Positions 18,400-26,999 of a stretch of DNA of 64,000 bases are shown here, one piece after another. The notes below the pieces were generated by a model. It ran no database searches. It was not told the origin of the DNA and saw only the letters and a program-made list of their open reading frames with translations. Origin of the DNA: Treponema_I sp045597345 (GTDB lineage: Bacteria; Spirochaetota; Spirochaetia; Treponematales; Treponemataceae); the NCBI GenBank assembly GCA_045597345.1, contig JAZLJW010000143.1:1-64000 (forward strand). The letters run 5' to 3'. The position numbers and the translations under genes were made by a program. Position 1 is the first letter of the stretch. Each line of letters begins with the position of its first letter.

Positions 18400-19794
18400 A
18401 TGCGCCGAACCGGTCACGCTGACCTGCCATTACATCATGGAACAGTACCAAAATGGTTAGCCGACCGTATGCGGGACATGGGAACCCTGATTATTGAGTC
18501 CATCGTCATGAACTACGGCAATCAGGAAGTTCTGGTCCGCCTGAGTGATCCGCTGTGGTTCCAGAGTTTCGGTGCTGTCATGGGCATGGACTGGCATTCT
18601 TCCGGTATCACCACCAGCGTTATGTACGCACTGAAACGGGGCCTCAATCCCCGGGCCCGAGAATTGGGGCTTGTAGTTTGTGGCGGCCGGGGAAAGTATT
18701 CCCGCGAAACACCTGACCAGCTGCAATGGCTGGCAGACCACAGCGGCCTTCCCGGCGATCAACTGATCAGATCCAGCAAACTGGTAGCCAAAGTTGATAA
18801 CAACGCGTTGCAGGACGGGTACCAGCTTTACCAGCACAACTTTATCGTCAATACCAATGGAGATTGGGCCGTTGTACAGCAAGGCATGAACGGTGCAGAA
18901 AAAACAGCCCGCCGGTACCACTGGTGCAGCCTGAACCTTGATGGCAGTGAAGCAGAACCCTTTGTCAATGCACCCCACACGGGCATTGTGGGAGAAAACC
19001 ACGGACGCATCCTGAACCTGACTGATGCTGGGGCAAAAGATACCCGAAGCACCATTCTTTCCATGACCCACGAAGAACCGGAACGGATTCTGCGGGAAGC
19101 AAAACTGATTACGCCTAAAGATATCCAGCAACTGGAACTGTTTGACAACGCTGGCGGCGGAGGCTTCGACAGGCTCAGCCACCCTGGAAATTCGCTCAGC
19201 AACCCTGAGTTTTCGCGCAGCTTATCAAAGGGACCAGGACTGGTAAAAATTGAAAAAGGCGCTGCAGACTCTCAAAAGTATGAACTTTCTTCAACGTTTG
19301 CCGGAGAACTGGCGGGAAACTATCATGAACTTGTTATGCCGGCCCACCACGAAGTTCTGGCAGAAGATGTAAACGTAAAGCGGCTTGGTGCCGTACTGGC
19401 CACCGCCTACGAAAATCAGGCCGATTCCTTTGAAAACCTGATGCTGACCCCGGGCTTAGGGCCCCGCACCCTGCAGGGGCTGACCTTAGTAAGTGAAGTA
19501 ATATACGGAAAACCCAGCCGGTTTACTGATCCTGCCCGGTTCAGTTTTGCCCACGGTGGCAAAGACGGTCATCCGTTCCCGGTGCCCCTCAAAGTTTTTG
19601 ATGAAAGTATCCGGGTACTGCAGGACAGTATAGAAAAATCTAAATTAGGCTATACGGACAAGAGCAACGCCATCCGCCGCCTGCATGAAAGTACCATGCA
19701 GATAGAAAAGCACTGCTCTCCTCAGGCCGACTTTGATGCCCTCATTGAGTATGAGAAATCCCATTCAGAAGAATGGGATGGCCGTACCTGCTAA
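18400..19794 (+). CDS. DUF763 family protein with in-frame palindromic repeat insertion
   Basis: A 464-residue member of DUF763, a family found in archaea and some bacteria with no established function. The conserved start (RTGHADLPLHHGTVPKWL) and core (GRGKYSRETP, HHWCSLNLDGSEAE-like region, LGPRTLQGLTLVSEVIYG, FSFAHGGKDGHPFPV) are present. Residues about 255-280 (GFDRLSHP through SLSKGPG) are coded by a family A dispersed palindrome, so the repeat has entered the gene in frame at a presumably tolerant surface loop. An AAGGAAG ribosome-binding site precedes the ATG. The gene sits 22 bp after the rhamnosidase and is probably cotranscribed; this says little about its job. Confidence 0.85.
   Translation: MRRTGHADLPLHHGTVPKWLADRMRDMGTLIIESIVMNYGNQEVLVRLSDPLWFQSFGAVMGMDWHSSGITTSVMYALKRGLNPRARELGLVVCGGRGKYSRETPDQLQWLADHSGLPGDQLIRSSKLVAKVDNNALQDGYQLYQHNFIVNTNGDWAVVQQGMNGAEKTARRYHWCSLNLDGSEAEPFVNAPHTGIVGENHGRILNLTDAGAKDTRSTILSMTHEEPERILREAKLITPKDIQQLELFDNAGGGGFDRLSHPGNSLSNPEFSRSLSKGPGLVKIEKGAADSQKYELSSTFAGELAGNYHELVMPAHHEVLAEDVNVKRLGAVLATAYENQADSFENLMLTPGLGPRTLQGLTLVSEVIYGKPSRFTDPARFSFAHGGKDGHPFPVPLKVFDESIRVLQDSIEKSKLGYTDKSNAIRRLHESTMQIEKHCSPQADFDALIEYEKSHSEEWDGRTC
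19162..19237. repeat. Family A palindromic repeat inside DUF763 coding sequence
   Basis: Begins GGCTTCGACAGGCTCAGCC and ends near CTTATCAAAGGGACCAG. The same GACAGGCTCAG core is found in the intergenic copies at 19.8, 38.5, 40.6 and 46.8 kb. It is translated as part of DUF763 with no frameshift. Confidence 0.8.
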
Positions 19795-19821
19795 GGATCC
19801 CTGAGCCTGTCGAAGGGTCCT
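19795..19821. repeat. Family A palindrome after DUF763
   Basis: AGGATCCCT and AGGGTCCT pair around GAGCCTGTCGA directly after the DUF763 stop, between two converging genes. It may help terminate transcription, although no T-run follows. Confidence 0.65.
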
Positions 19822-19826
19822 GCCTG

Positions 19827-20258
19827 TCAGCAGTACCGGTACAGATCCTGCATCCGCTGGTCAAGCACCAGAAGACGGCGGTGCAGTTCTTCTACCTGAC
19901 TCAGACTGCTCATGATTTTTGACTGCATGTAGGCATCGGCCAGCACACCGTCAAACATAAAATCGGCAAAAGTAGCAAATGTCATGGTATCCATATGGAA
20001 ATCCGTTGGAATGACAATATCCTTCAGTTCCCGCTGCAGATCCATCAGCAGATAGTTGATATTGTTCATCAATCCGGCAGCACTGCTCAGCTTGGAATGC
20101 TTGATTAAATCGGTAATAAAGCCGCCACCCAGCAGATCGAAAAATCCCCAGTTACGGGCGCTTCTGAACTGTTTTTCTGCTTCATCAATCATGGGCAGCA
20201 GCTGTGAAATAATGCGACGCACATCGTCAATTTCGCGACGTGAAAGTGAAGTATTCAT
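19827..20258 (-). CDS. Conserved hypothetical helical protein
   Basis: A 143-residue, mostly helical protein that I cannot assign to a named family. A central glycine patch (WGFFDLLGGGFITDLIKHSK, about residues 42-61) is flanked by amphipathic helices. I recall similar proteins with a WGIWDILGGG-like motif in Firmicutes, but cannot confirm this. No signal peptide or clear transmembrane segment. It is divergent from the HD hydrolase, with only 60 bp between the two start codons, so the promoters overlap. TATTTT lies 6 nt before its ATG and may be a weak leaderless -10. Confidence 0.7.
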   Translation of the reverse strand: MNTSLSRREIDDVRRIISQLLPMIDEAEKQFRSARNWGFFDLLGGGFITDLIKHSKLSSAAGLMNNINYLLMDLQRELKDIVIPTDFHMDTMTFATFADFMFDGVLADAYMQSKIMSSLSQVEELHRRLLVLDQRMQDLYRYC

Positions 20259-20282
20259 ACCTATAAAATAGTAATATTGCGT

Positions 20283-20312
20283 CTGACTGGCAAGGTAATA
20301 TTCTGTTATACT
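20283..20312 (+). promoter_or_regulatory. Leaderless promoter of the HD hydrolase
   Basis: CTGACT (20283-20288), an 18-bp spacer and TATACT (20307-20312) are followed by GATGAT and the ATG at 20319. With 6 nt after the hexamer, the expected transcription start is the A of the ATG. Confidence 0.65.
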
Positions 20313-20318
20313 GATGAT

Positions 20319-21581
20319 ATGGCAGCCAAAGAATATAAGAAAATCGATGAATCCATTGCAGAACAGATAGCCGAAGATAAGGCAAAAGGAATACAGAGCC
20401 CCTATCGATGTTCTGATGACGCAGTACTTCGCCGGAATCCTGACAGAGATAAAGCTAATCTGTGGCGTCCTGCATTTGTACGCGATTCAGAAAAAATCCT
20501 GCATTTACCGCTGTACAACCGGTATGCCGGTAAAACCCAGGTTTTCAGTTTCTATAAAAACGATGACTTAACCCGGCGTATGCTCCACGTTCAGCTGGTT
20601 TCCCGCATTGCCCGATCCATCGGTGCCGTTCTGGGGCTGAATACCGATTTAATTGAAGCCATTGCCTTGGGTCATGATATCGGTCATACCCCTTTCGGAC
20701 ACCCGGGAGAACGGTTTCTGAGCAAACTGCTTGAAAACGAAACCGGATTGCTCTTTAACCACAATGTACACTCTGTCCGGGTCATCGATACTATTTTCCG
20801 CCGCAATGTCAGTCTGCAAACTCTGGACGGCATAATCTGCCACAACGGAGAATTTGAGCAGCAGGAATACCGTCCACGATTTCTTCCATCCGGTACCACG
20901 ACCCAGGACGCCTTCAAGGCCTTTGACGCCACCGTAAATGCCTGTGACCGGACCGGTGATGCGGCCATCAAACAGCTGGTTCCCATGACACTGGAAGGCT
21001 GTGTTGTCCGTATCTGCGACATGATTGCCTATCTGGGAAAAGACCGGCAGGATGCTGTAACCGCCAAACTCATCTCACCGGACGAGCCCTTTACCAGTCA
21101 GGAAATCGGCACCATCAATGCAAAAATCATCAACAACCTGACGGTAGACATCATCAACAACAGCTACGGAAAAGACTACATTCTTCTCAGCCCCGGGTAT
21201 TTCCAGGATTTAAAAACCGCCAAAAAAGAAAATTACAAAAAGATTTACATGACCCCAACCCTGTCTGATACCTACAACAACATCATCCAGCCCATGTTTG
21301 CACAGGTTTTCCACAAGCTGCGGGATGATTTGATTGCCGGCCACACCGAATCCCCCATATTTTCCCATCACCTGGAGTATACGGCACGCTTTACCAGCTG
21401 GTACGATGATGATGAAATTGCCAGTCGGATTCCTTACCCTGAAGAAGACCCCAACCGCATTGTTGCGGACTACATTGCCAGCATGACGGATGATTATTTC
21501 ATTGACCTGTATGCGCACCTGTTTCCGGACAGCCCGCTGCACGTCGAATACAAGTCTTATTTCGATAGTAAAGCGTATTGA
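20319..21581 (+). CDS. dgt: HD-domain deoxyguanosinetriphosphate triphosphohydrolase-like protein
   Basis: A 420-residue dGTPase-like enzyme that should cleave dNTPs to deoxynucleosides and triphosphate in the cytoplasm. The HD metal site is visible: VSRIARSIG, then ALGHDIGHTPFGHPGE, then HNVHSVRV, then a distal D in VVRICDMIAYLGKD. The N-terminal segment with LYNRYAGKTQVFSF matches the dGTPase-like family. The ATG at 20319 was chosen over the upstream TTG at 20277 because the promoter hexamer lies between them. The outer-membrane gene promoter overlaps the stop codon of this gene. Confidence 0.9.
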   Translation: MAAKEYKKIDESIAEQIAEDKAKGIQSPYRCSDDAVLRRNPDRDKANLWRPAFVRDSEKILHLPLYNRYAGKTQVFSFYKNDDLTRRMLHVQLVSRIARSIGAVLGLNTDLIEAIALGHDIGHTPFGHPGERFLSKLLENETGLLFNHNVHSVRVIDTIFRRNVSLQTLDGIICHNGEFEQQEYRPRFLPSGTTTQDAFKAFDATVNACDRTGDAAIKQLVPMTLEGCVVRICDMIAYLGKDRQDAVTAKLISPDEPFTSQEIGTINAKIINNLTVDIINNSYGKDYILLSPGYFQDLKTAKKENYKKIYMTPTLSDTYNNIIQPMFAQVFHKLRDDLIAGHTESPIFSHHLEYTARFTSWYDDDEIASRIPYPEEDPNRIVADYIASMTDDYFIDLYAHLFPDSPLHVEYKSYFDSKAY

Positions 21582-21606
21582 CCTCTTCTATCAGCTTAGA
21601 TATATT
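21578..21606 (+). promoter_or_regulatory. Promoter of the outer-membrane protein gene
   Basis: TTGACC (21578-21583), a 17-bp spacer and TATATT (21601-21606) match the sigma-70 consensus at five of six positions each. The -35 overlaps the dGTPase stop codon. Confidence 0.75.
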
Positions 21607-21622
21607 AAACAAAATTATATTT

Positions 21623-21645
21623 TTACTTAAGTTTTATTTAAGTAA
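21623..21645 (+). promoter_or_regulatory. 5' UTR stem-loop before the outer-membrane protein
   Basis: TTACTTAA and TTAAGTAA form a perfect 8-bp stem with a GTTTTAT loop, just upstream of the GGGAGA ribosome-binding site. It could stabilise the mRNA or gate translation. Confidence 0.55.
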
Positions 21646-21657
21646 TGGGAGACTTTC

Positions 21658-22992
21658 ATGAAAAAGATGCTTTCCGCTCTGCTCGCATTTCTTATGATCT
21701 GCAGCTTTGCTTTTGCTTCATCAGAAAAGACCGTTACCAATGGTCTTTTTACCAGCGACGCTGACGATATGCTCAACGTTATTAACTGGGCAAACGTTGA
21801 CATTACCAACGGAATCATTTATGGCAATGTACGCAGCGGTCTGATGCTGGATGCTGCCTATGGTACCACCATTGGTGAAAACATGTTCCTTGCTGCCAGC
21901 TATACCGGACGCGGTTTTGGTTCCAAATCAAAAGTAACTACCACCACAATTTCTTCCTCAGATCCTTCAATCGTTGGTACTACAGAAACTACTTCTGTTT
22001 ACAATCCACAGGACTTTTCAGTACTTATCGGTTTCGCTCCATTCGGTGTTAAACTGAGCTATGGAAATACCATCTATAAAAACGGATCTACTGATAACAG
22101 TTCATTTGTTGGTGCAGCTGAATTCGGTATGGACATGGGCAAACTTGACCTGACTGCAGGGCTTGGATTTACCCACCACAATGGATTTACCAAAACAGGT
22201 AGTGATGTTGTTCATCAGATAATCGGTGAAGATGCAATTGCAGATGGCGACTTTACCAATCTTCCTCTTCTGGCAGGAGCTGCTAACACCTATAACGTTA
22301 TGACCATTACCGCAGGTGCAGCATACGACCTTGAAAACAACAATACTGTTGGTGCTGATTTTTCTACTGATATCTACATGTTCAAAAAAGACAACGTAGG
22401 TGCAAAAGGTGCAACCAGTGATGCTCATTACTTCAATCTGTATGTTACCCCCAGCTATACTCAGAAATTCTTCCTGGGAGACAACGTAAAAGTTGCATTC
22501 GGCACTGATGTACAGGTAGGTTTCTACAACGCAAAAGCTGTCCGTAATTATTCTTACACTGTTGTTGACCCTGTTACCGTGTCTACAAGCTTTACCTCTG
22601 TTCACCAGCAGTTCTCTACAACTCCGTTTGTAAACGGTGCCGTTGAATTTGGTATTGGTAAACGTTCTGCTTTTGTTATGGGTGCTGCATCACGCATCGG
22701 AACTCTGTACACCGGTAAAGATGCTTATACCTTAATTGCTACCACCACTGGCAGTCCTATTCCAGAATTTAATGCAGCAACTACTGAGTCTGTATCTTCT
22801 GAATCAAAAGGCCGCTACGGTTCCTCTGTAAATCTGTACACCGGTTATAACTTCTTTGTTAATGACAACATTACCATGGATGTTCGCTGCGATATCTTCC
22901 ACAACGCAGATGCCACCGATTCAAGTATTTATACTTCATTTGCAACTGTTTGGAATGCCAAACAGACATTTGGTGTAACCGTTAAATTCTAA
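21658..22992 (+). CDS. Exported outer-membrane beta-barrel protein
   Basis: A 444-residue protein with a clear signal peptide (MKKMLSALLAFLMICSFAFA, cleaved before SSEK). The mature part alternates polar and hydrophobic residues in many strands, with short Gly/Asn turns and long Ser/Thr-rich loops. It ends in phenylalanine (TFGVTVKF), the signature read by the BAM complex. This supports an outer-membrane barrel of treponemal type. The substrate or surface role is unknown. It has its own strong promoter, a 5' UTR hairpin and a good ribosome-binding site (GGGAGA). Codon use is biased, which fits an abundant protein. Confidence 0.85.
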   Translation: MKKMLSALLAFLMICSFAFASSEKTVTNGLFTSDADDMLNVINWANVDITNGIIYGNVRSGLMLDAAYGTTIGENMFLAASYTGRGFGSKSKVTTTTISSSDPSIVGTTETTSVYNPQDFSVLIGFAPFGVKLSYGNTIYKNGSTDNSSFVGAAEFGMDMGKLDLTAGLGFTHHNGFTKTGSDVVHQIIGEDAIADGDFTNLPLLAGAANTYNVMTITAGAAYDLENNNTVGADFSTDIYMFKKDNVGAKGATSDAHYFNLYVTPSYTQKFFLGDNVKVAFGTDVQVGFYNAKAVRNYSYTVVDPVTVSTSFTSVHQQFSTTPFVNGAVEFGIGKRSAFVMGAASRIGTLYTGKDAYTLIATTTGSPIPEFNAATTESVSSESKGRYGSSVNLYTGYNFFVNDNITMDVRCDIFHNADATDSSIYTSFATVWNAKQTFGVTVKF

Positions 22993-22993
22993 A

Positions 22994-23033
22994 AAAACAT
23001 CAGGATGGTTTTGACTGCGTCAGGCCATCCTGA
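22994..23033 (-). terminator. Intrinsic terminator of the helicase operon (minus strand)
   Basis: ATCAGGATGG (22999-23008) pairs with CCATCCTGAT (23024-23033). On the minus strand a run of seven T follows, so it terminates the operon that ends at 23044. On the plus strand there is no T-run after the stem. Confidence 0.85.
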
Positions 23034-23043
23034 TACCTGTATT

Positions 23044-25197
23044 TCAATATCCTGCTTCCTTAAAAATCGCACCACGAATACGTTTGATACTCTGACACCG
23101 GGCTATGGAAAACAGCTTTTCTTCACCGCCAGGAACCAGTACCGCTTTTAAGACAGTATCGCCATTTTCCTTACTCAACTGCAACGGCCCAACCAGATAC
23201 GCAGTACCATCAAGTGTTATCCGCAATACAGAATCTGCAGCAATACCATGTTCCACTACATGCACTTTGCCTAAAAAATCCATACCTGAAGCTTCCATAC
23301 GTTCAGGACGTACACTATCTGCACGCAGCTGCACCGGACTTACAATAATACGGCGCCTGATACGTGAAAGGAGTTCCGTTTCCTGTTCTGCACTTAGATG
23401 CTGCTCAGTAACGGCATGCTCCAGCTGCTCCATGAATGCTTTCCGCTCTTCTTCTGTAAAAGGGGTGACCTGTAAAGCAGCATCTTTGCTTACATTCCCG
23501 GAACTAACGCGGGACATACTGGTAGCAGCACTGCGGTTTATGCGTACCTGAGCAAACGGCAGCGATTCATGACTGCCATGCAATTCATGAACCTGACCGA
23601 TAAAATCAAGTCCGCTCGCTTCTATAACGCCGTTGGCTTCCTGATTGCTGGCAAAATTCAAAAGAAACAGTCCAGGACCAACTTTCATCTGGATATATGG
23701 GGCAAATTCCGGATTTTTTTCTACCAGCATTTCTTTTTCCGGCAGTATTTTAAGCACATACCCATGAAACAGCGATGCACTGGAATAGCTGGCATACCAG
23801 TCTTCAAAGCTAAACTGCAGATTCTGCGGCAATGGATGAGATACTATTTTCTGCAGGTCACTTTGCAGCCGTTGCGGCGTGTATCCGGCATCGAACCCAC
23901 GGATAACAGCTTTTCTACTGATTTCCATCTGTAAAACAGTATCCAGCTTTACTGGTTGTGCTATCTGTAACAGAGGCAACAGTTCCCTGAACGTCATACC
24001 GGGGAGGACGGTTATACCAAATCCACTATCTATGCTGACACTGGGATATCCACCTTTTACCTCGTTTTCAAACACCACTCCCGGTGTAAATACCGGTCTG
24101 CCTTCTTCCGTTGTACCACTGCAGACAAGCAGCCCAAAATCCACTGCATGTTGAATCAATTCTGACGTTTCAGGAGTAACATACAGCATGGATTCTGTAC
24201 TTTTTTCTGTGGTGCGTGCGTTTGCCTGACGCAGTAATGCGGCAAATCGTCCTGTCTGCACACTTCCTACGGTACCGGCAGCTTCATTCTGCAGGTAATA
24301 CGCATTTCGCAGCAGTACTTCCCGCTGAAATCCCCGGCGTGGAATGGCACAGATAATGTCTGAAATCAACTGCGCCTGCTTTTGTAATACATCACGTGGC
24401 AGGAGTCCACATGCTGCTGCTGCAATGTAGGCACACTGCATGGGTTCTGCCAGCTGAGAAAACTTTTCAATACGCTGGTTCTGCAGGACAAAACCAGTAT
24501 CTGTCTTCCACATAAGACCAAGGTTACACAAAGCCTGCACCAGTAATTCCAGACCGCGAATATCAGCAACCTGTGGGAATACGGCTGGCAGAATGGTTTC
24601 CATACGTTTTTTAAACCGACCATCGTTTTTGCATAAATCGGGGTTCTCAGCAATAAAACTCAGTAATGCAACCAGCAGTTCCGGTGAAAGCTGCAGCAAT
24701 GCAACTTCGTTTTCCGGTAGACATGATTCTGTTGCCGATACTGACACCGAAGCTTCCGGGAAAATGCTTTCTCTGGTTAAAAGCGGATCAAGAACCGGTT
24801 CAAGATGCGGATTAACTGCCAGTTCCATATGTCCGGTCAAAGGATTCTTGTAGCGGTAAATAATCAACCGCTCTTCCAGATTCATTAATTCTTCAAATAA
24901 CTCGGCATATGAACATTCTGCAGCAAACAGTTTTGAAAGTTTTTCCGGCGTTGGAGAATCAAACAGCTTTATAGCTGTTACAATCTCAATTTCATGCCGG
25001 GTCATCATACTGGCGATATTTGTTTTTGTTTCCGCTTTTCTCAGAAACACACTCAGTTCTTCAATCAGTTTCTGCTTGTTATAGGGAGTTTTTATTTCTC
25101 CCAGATACATGCGGATAATGTCAAAAAAGTGATGGTCTGCCAGTGTGCTCAATGCACCACGCCACTGCAGAATGCTTTCTTCACGTGTCACTGGCAT
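23044..25197 (-). CDS. XPB-helicase partner protein (Helicase_C_3/XPB N-terminal-like)
   Basis: A 717-residue protein encoded directly downstream of an XPB-type helicase, overlapping it by 10 bp. The N-terminal half is helical (winged-helix-like repeats, about residues 1-330). The region around residues 330-470 (TPETSELIQHAVDFGLLV through MEISRKAVIRGFDAGYTPQRLQSDL) resembles the helicase-XPB/Ssl2 N-terminal domain (PF13625 type). There are no Walker motifs, so it is not itself an ATPase. The same gene pairing is known in mycobacteria (Rv0861c XPB beside Rv0862c), which I recall rather than checked. A role as DNA-binding or regulatory partner in repair is inferred. Confidence 0.72.
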   Translation of the reverse strand: MPVTREESILQWRGALSTLADHHFFDIIRMYLGEIKTPYNKQKLIEELSVFLRKAETKTNIASMMTRHEIEIVTAIKLFDSPTPEKLSKLFAAECSYAELFEELMNLEERLIIYRYKNPLTGHMELAVNPHLEPVLDPLLTRESIFPEASVSVSATESCLPENEVALLQLSPELLVALLSFIAENPDLCKNDGRFKKRMETILPAVFPQVADIRGLELLVQALCNLGLMWKTDTGFVLQNQRIEKFSQLAEPMQCAYIAAAACGLLPRDVLQKQAQLISDIICAIPRRGFQREVLLRNAYYLQNEAAGTVGSVQTGRFAALLRQANARTTEKSTESMLYVTPETSELIQHAVDFGLLVCSGTTEEGRPVFTPGVVFENEVKGGYPSVSIDSGFGITVLPGMTFRELLPLLQIAQPVKLDTVLQMEISRKAVIRGFDAGYTPQRLQSDLQKIVSHPLPQNLQFSFEDWYASYSSASLFHGYVLKILPEKEMLVEKNPEFAPYIQMKVGPGLFLLNFASNQEANGVIEASGLDFIGQVHELHGSHESLPFAQVRINRSAATSMSRVSSGNVSKDAALQVTPFTEEERKAFMEQLEHAVTEQHLSAEQETELLSRIRRRIIVSPVQLRADSVRPERMEASGMDFLGKVHVVEHGIAADSVLRITLDGTAYLVGPLQLSKENGDTVLKAVLVPGGEEKLFSIARCQSIKRIRGAIFKEAGY

Positions 25198-26939
25198 CCT
25201 CCGCAGCTGCCTGTTTCATCAAGTTCTAAAGGCAGTTCTTCAAGAGATTTTATCAAACGGTAGCTGTACCCTTGTTCTGCTAAGAATTTCTGACGGTTAG
25301 CTCCAAATTCTTCTTCCACCGTATTACGGCTGATTACCGTAAAAAAGCGCGCTTTTCGGTTTTTAGGTCTGAGAATACGGCCCAGGCGCTGAGCTTCTTC
25401 CTGCCGGCTGCCGTAGGTCCCGGAAATTTCTATAGCCAGAGAAGCATCCGGTAAGTCAATGGCAAAATTAGCTACTTTAGAAACAACCAGTGTTCTGATT
25501 TCTCCACTGCGGAATTGTCCATAAATGACGTCGCGATCCGCATTCTTTGTTTTACCAGTGATAATCGGGACATTAAGCAGCTTTGCTATTTCCGCCAGTT
25601 GATCCAGATACTGCCCGATAATAAGAATCTTGTCCTGTGTAAACCGCTGCACTATCTCCTGCACAACCTGCACTTTTTTGGGGTTTTCACTGGCAATACG
25701 ATGTTTGGCTCTTGGCCCTGCTACTGCATAATTCAGTTCTGTTTCCGGATCCATATCAATCCGGTATTCAATACATTCGGCATCAGCAATCCAACCGCTT
25801 GTTTCAAGTTCTTTCCACGGTACATCATAGCGTTTAGGTCCAACCAGGCTGAACACATGACCTTCGCAACCATCTTCCCGAACCAGTGTGGCAGTAAGTC
25901 CTACCCGGCGGACAGCCTGCACTTCTGCTGTTACCCGGAATACCGGGGCCGGCAGCATATGAACTTCATCATAAATAATCAAACCCCAGGCACGTTGGGT
26001 AAACAGATTGAAGTGGGGATACGGTCCCTCTTTTTCAGGCCGCCAGGTTAAAATCTGATAAGTCGCAACTGTAACCTGTTTAATTTCCTTATGTTCTCCA
26101 GTGTATTCGCTGATTTGGTCAGCAGTCAGATTTGTCTTATCAAGGAGCTCATCAATCCACTGATGTACCGCAGACACATTAGTTGTAATAATCAGAGTAC
26201 TGGTCTTAAGCATATCCATAATCGTCATTCCGACGATGGTCTTTCCGGCACCACAGGGTAAAACAATGGTTCCAAATCCTGTACCCGGTCCCCGGTTCCC
26301 TACCAGTGCATCAGCTGCCCCTTTCTGATAGTCACGGATTACCAGATGTTTACCGCTGCTGCAAACATCCCGAAGGCTTACATCCAGAGGTTCGCCTTCC
26401 CGCAATGGAATTTCATCCTTTACCGGCCAGCCAAGGCTGTACAGTGCCTGTTTTACTGTTCCGCGGTCAACCAACTGCAGACTGAATCCAAAACGATGCC
26501 CGGGAACTTCCTGCATCACTGTCAGGTACTTCTGCATGGAACGGGTGTTTTCTATTTCTTTTGCAACTATGGCGCTGTCAGTAACCAGAAGAATAGTTTG
26601 TGGCAGCATTCCCTCTTCCTGGGGAATATCAAATGGATTTTCAATTAAGATGAGACGTCCAAAACGGTCTGCGGTTTCCTGAATCCACGCAGAAACAATC
26701 TGCGGTACCCCATACCGTGCATATTTTTCCAGCACAGCAATGGCATCCTGTGCCGTAAAACCTGCACTGGCAGCATTCCACAACGAAAGGGGCGAAAGAC
26801 GGTAGGTATGCAGATGTTCCGGAGACCGCTCCAGTTCTGCAAATGGAATCAGGTCATTACGGCAGTTTTCTGCATTGGGATCATGAACATCAAGTAAAAG
26901 GGTTTTATCGCTTTGAACAATAAGAGGTTTAGAATCCAT
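25188..26939 (-). CDS. XPB/ERCC3-type superfamily 2 DNA helicase
   Basis: A 583-residue ATP-dependent DNA helicase/translocase of the XPB type, rare in bacteria but known in spirochaetes and actinobacteria. Motif I is LPCGAGKT with K233. Motif II is DEVH beginning at D324. The XPB-specific RED sequence follows (TATLVREDG). Motif VI is QEEAQRLGRILRP. The N-terminal domain (residues 1-180) resembles the damage-recognition region of archaeal XPB. A CGGCQ tail ends the protein. It is expected to open DNA in excision repair or transcription-linked repair. TAAAAT lies 8 nt before the ATG and no ribosome-binding site is visible. Its partner gene overlaps the 3' end. Confidence 0.93.
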   Translation of the reverse strand: MDSKPLIVQSDKTLLLDVHDPNAENCRNDLIPFAELERSPEHLHTYRLSPLSLWNAASAGFTAQDAIAVLEKYARYGVPQIVSAWIQETADRFGRLILIENPFDIPQEEGMLPQTILLVTDSAIVAKEIENTRSMQKYLTVMQEVPGHRFGFSLQLVDRGTVKQALYSLGWPVKDEIPLREGEPLDVSLRDVCSSGKHLVIRDYQKGAADALVGNRGPGTGFGTIVLPCGAGKTIVGMTIMDMLKTSTLIITTNVSAVHQWIDELLDKTNLTADQISEYTGEHKEIKQVTVATYQILTWRPEKEGPYPHFNLFTQRAWGLIIYDEVHMLPAPVFRVTAEVQAVRRVGLTATLVREDGCEGHVFSLVGPKRYDVPWKELETSGWIADAECIEYRIDMDPETELNYAVAGPRAKHRIASENPKKVQVVQEIVQRFTQDKILIIGQYLDQLAEIAKLLNVPIITGKTKNADRDVIYGQFRSGEIRTLVVSKVANFAIDLPDASLAIEISGTYGSRQEEAQRLGRILRPKNRKARFFTVISRNTVEEEFGANRQKFLAEQGYSYRLIKSLEELPLELDETGSCGGCQ

Positions 26940-26947
26940 AAACTGTT

Positions 26948-26953
26948 ATTTTA
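26948..26953 (-). promoter_or_regulatory. -10-like hexamer (TAAAAT) for XPB helicase
   Basis: TAAAAT is followed by 8 nt and the ATG at 26939 on the minus strand, again without a Shine-Dalgarno sequence. Confidence 0.4.
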
Positions 26954-26999
26954 TCGATTCCAATGCCAATACGCAATGAAAAAAGTATCGTGCGGTATA

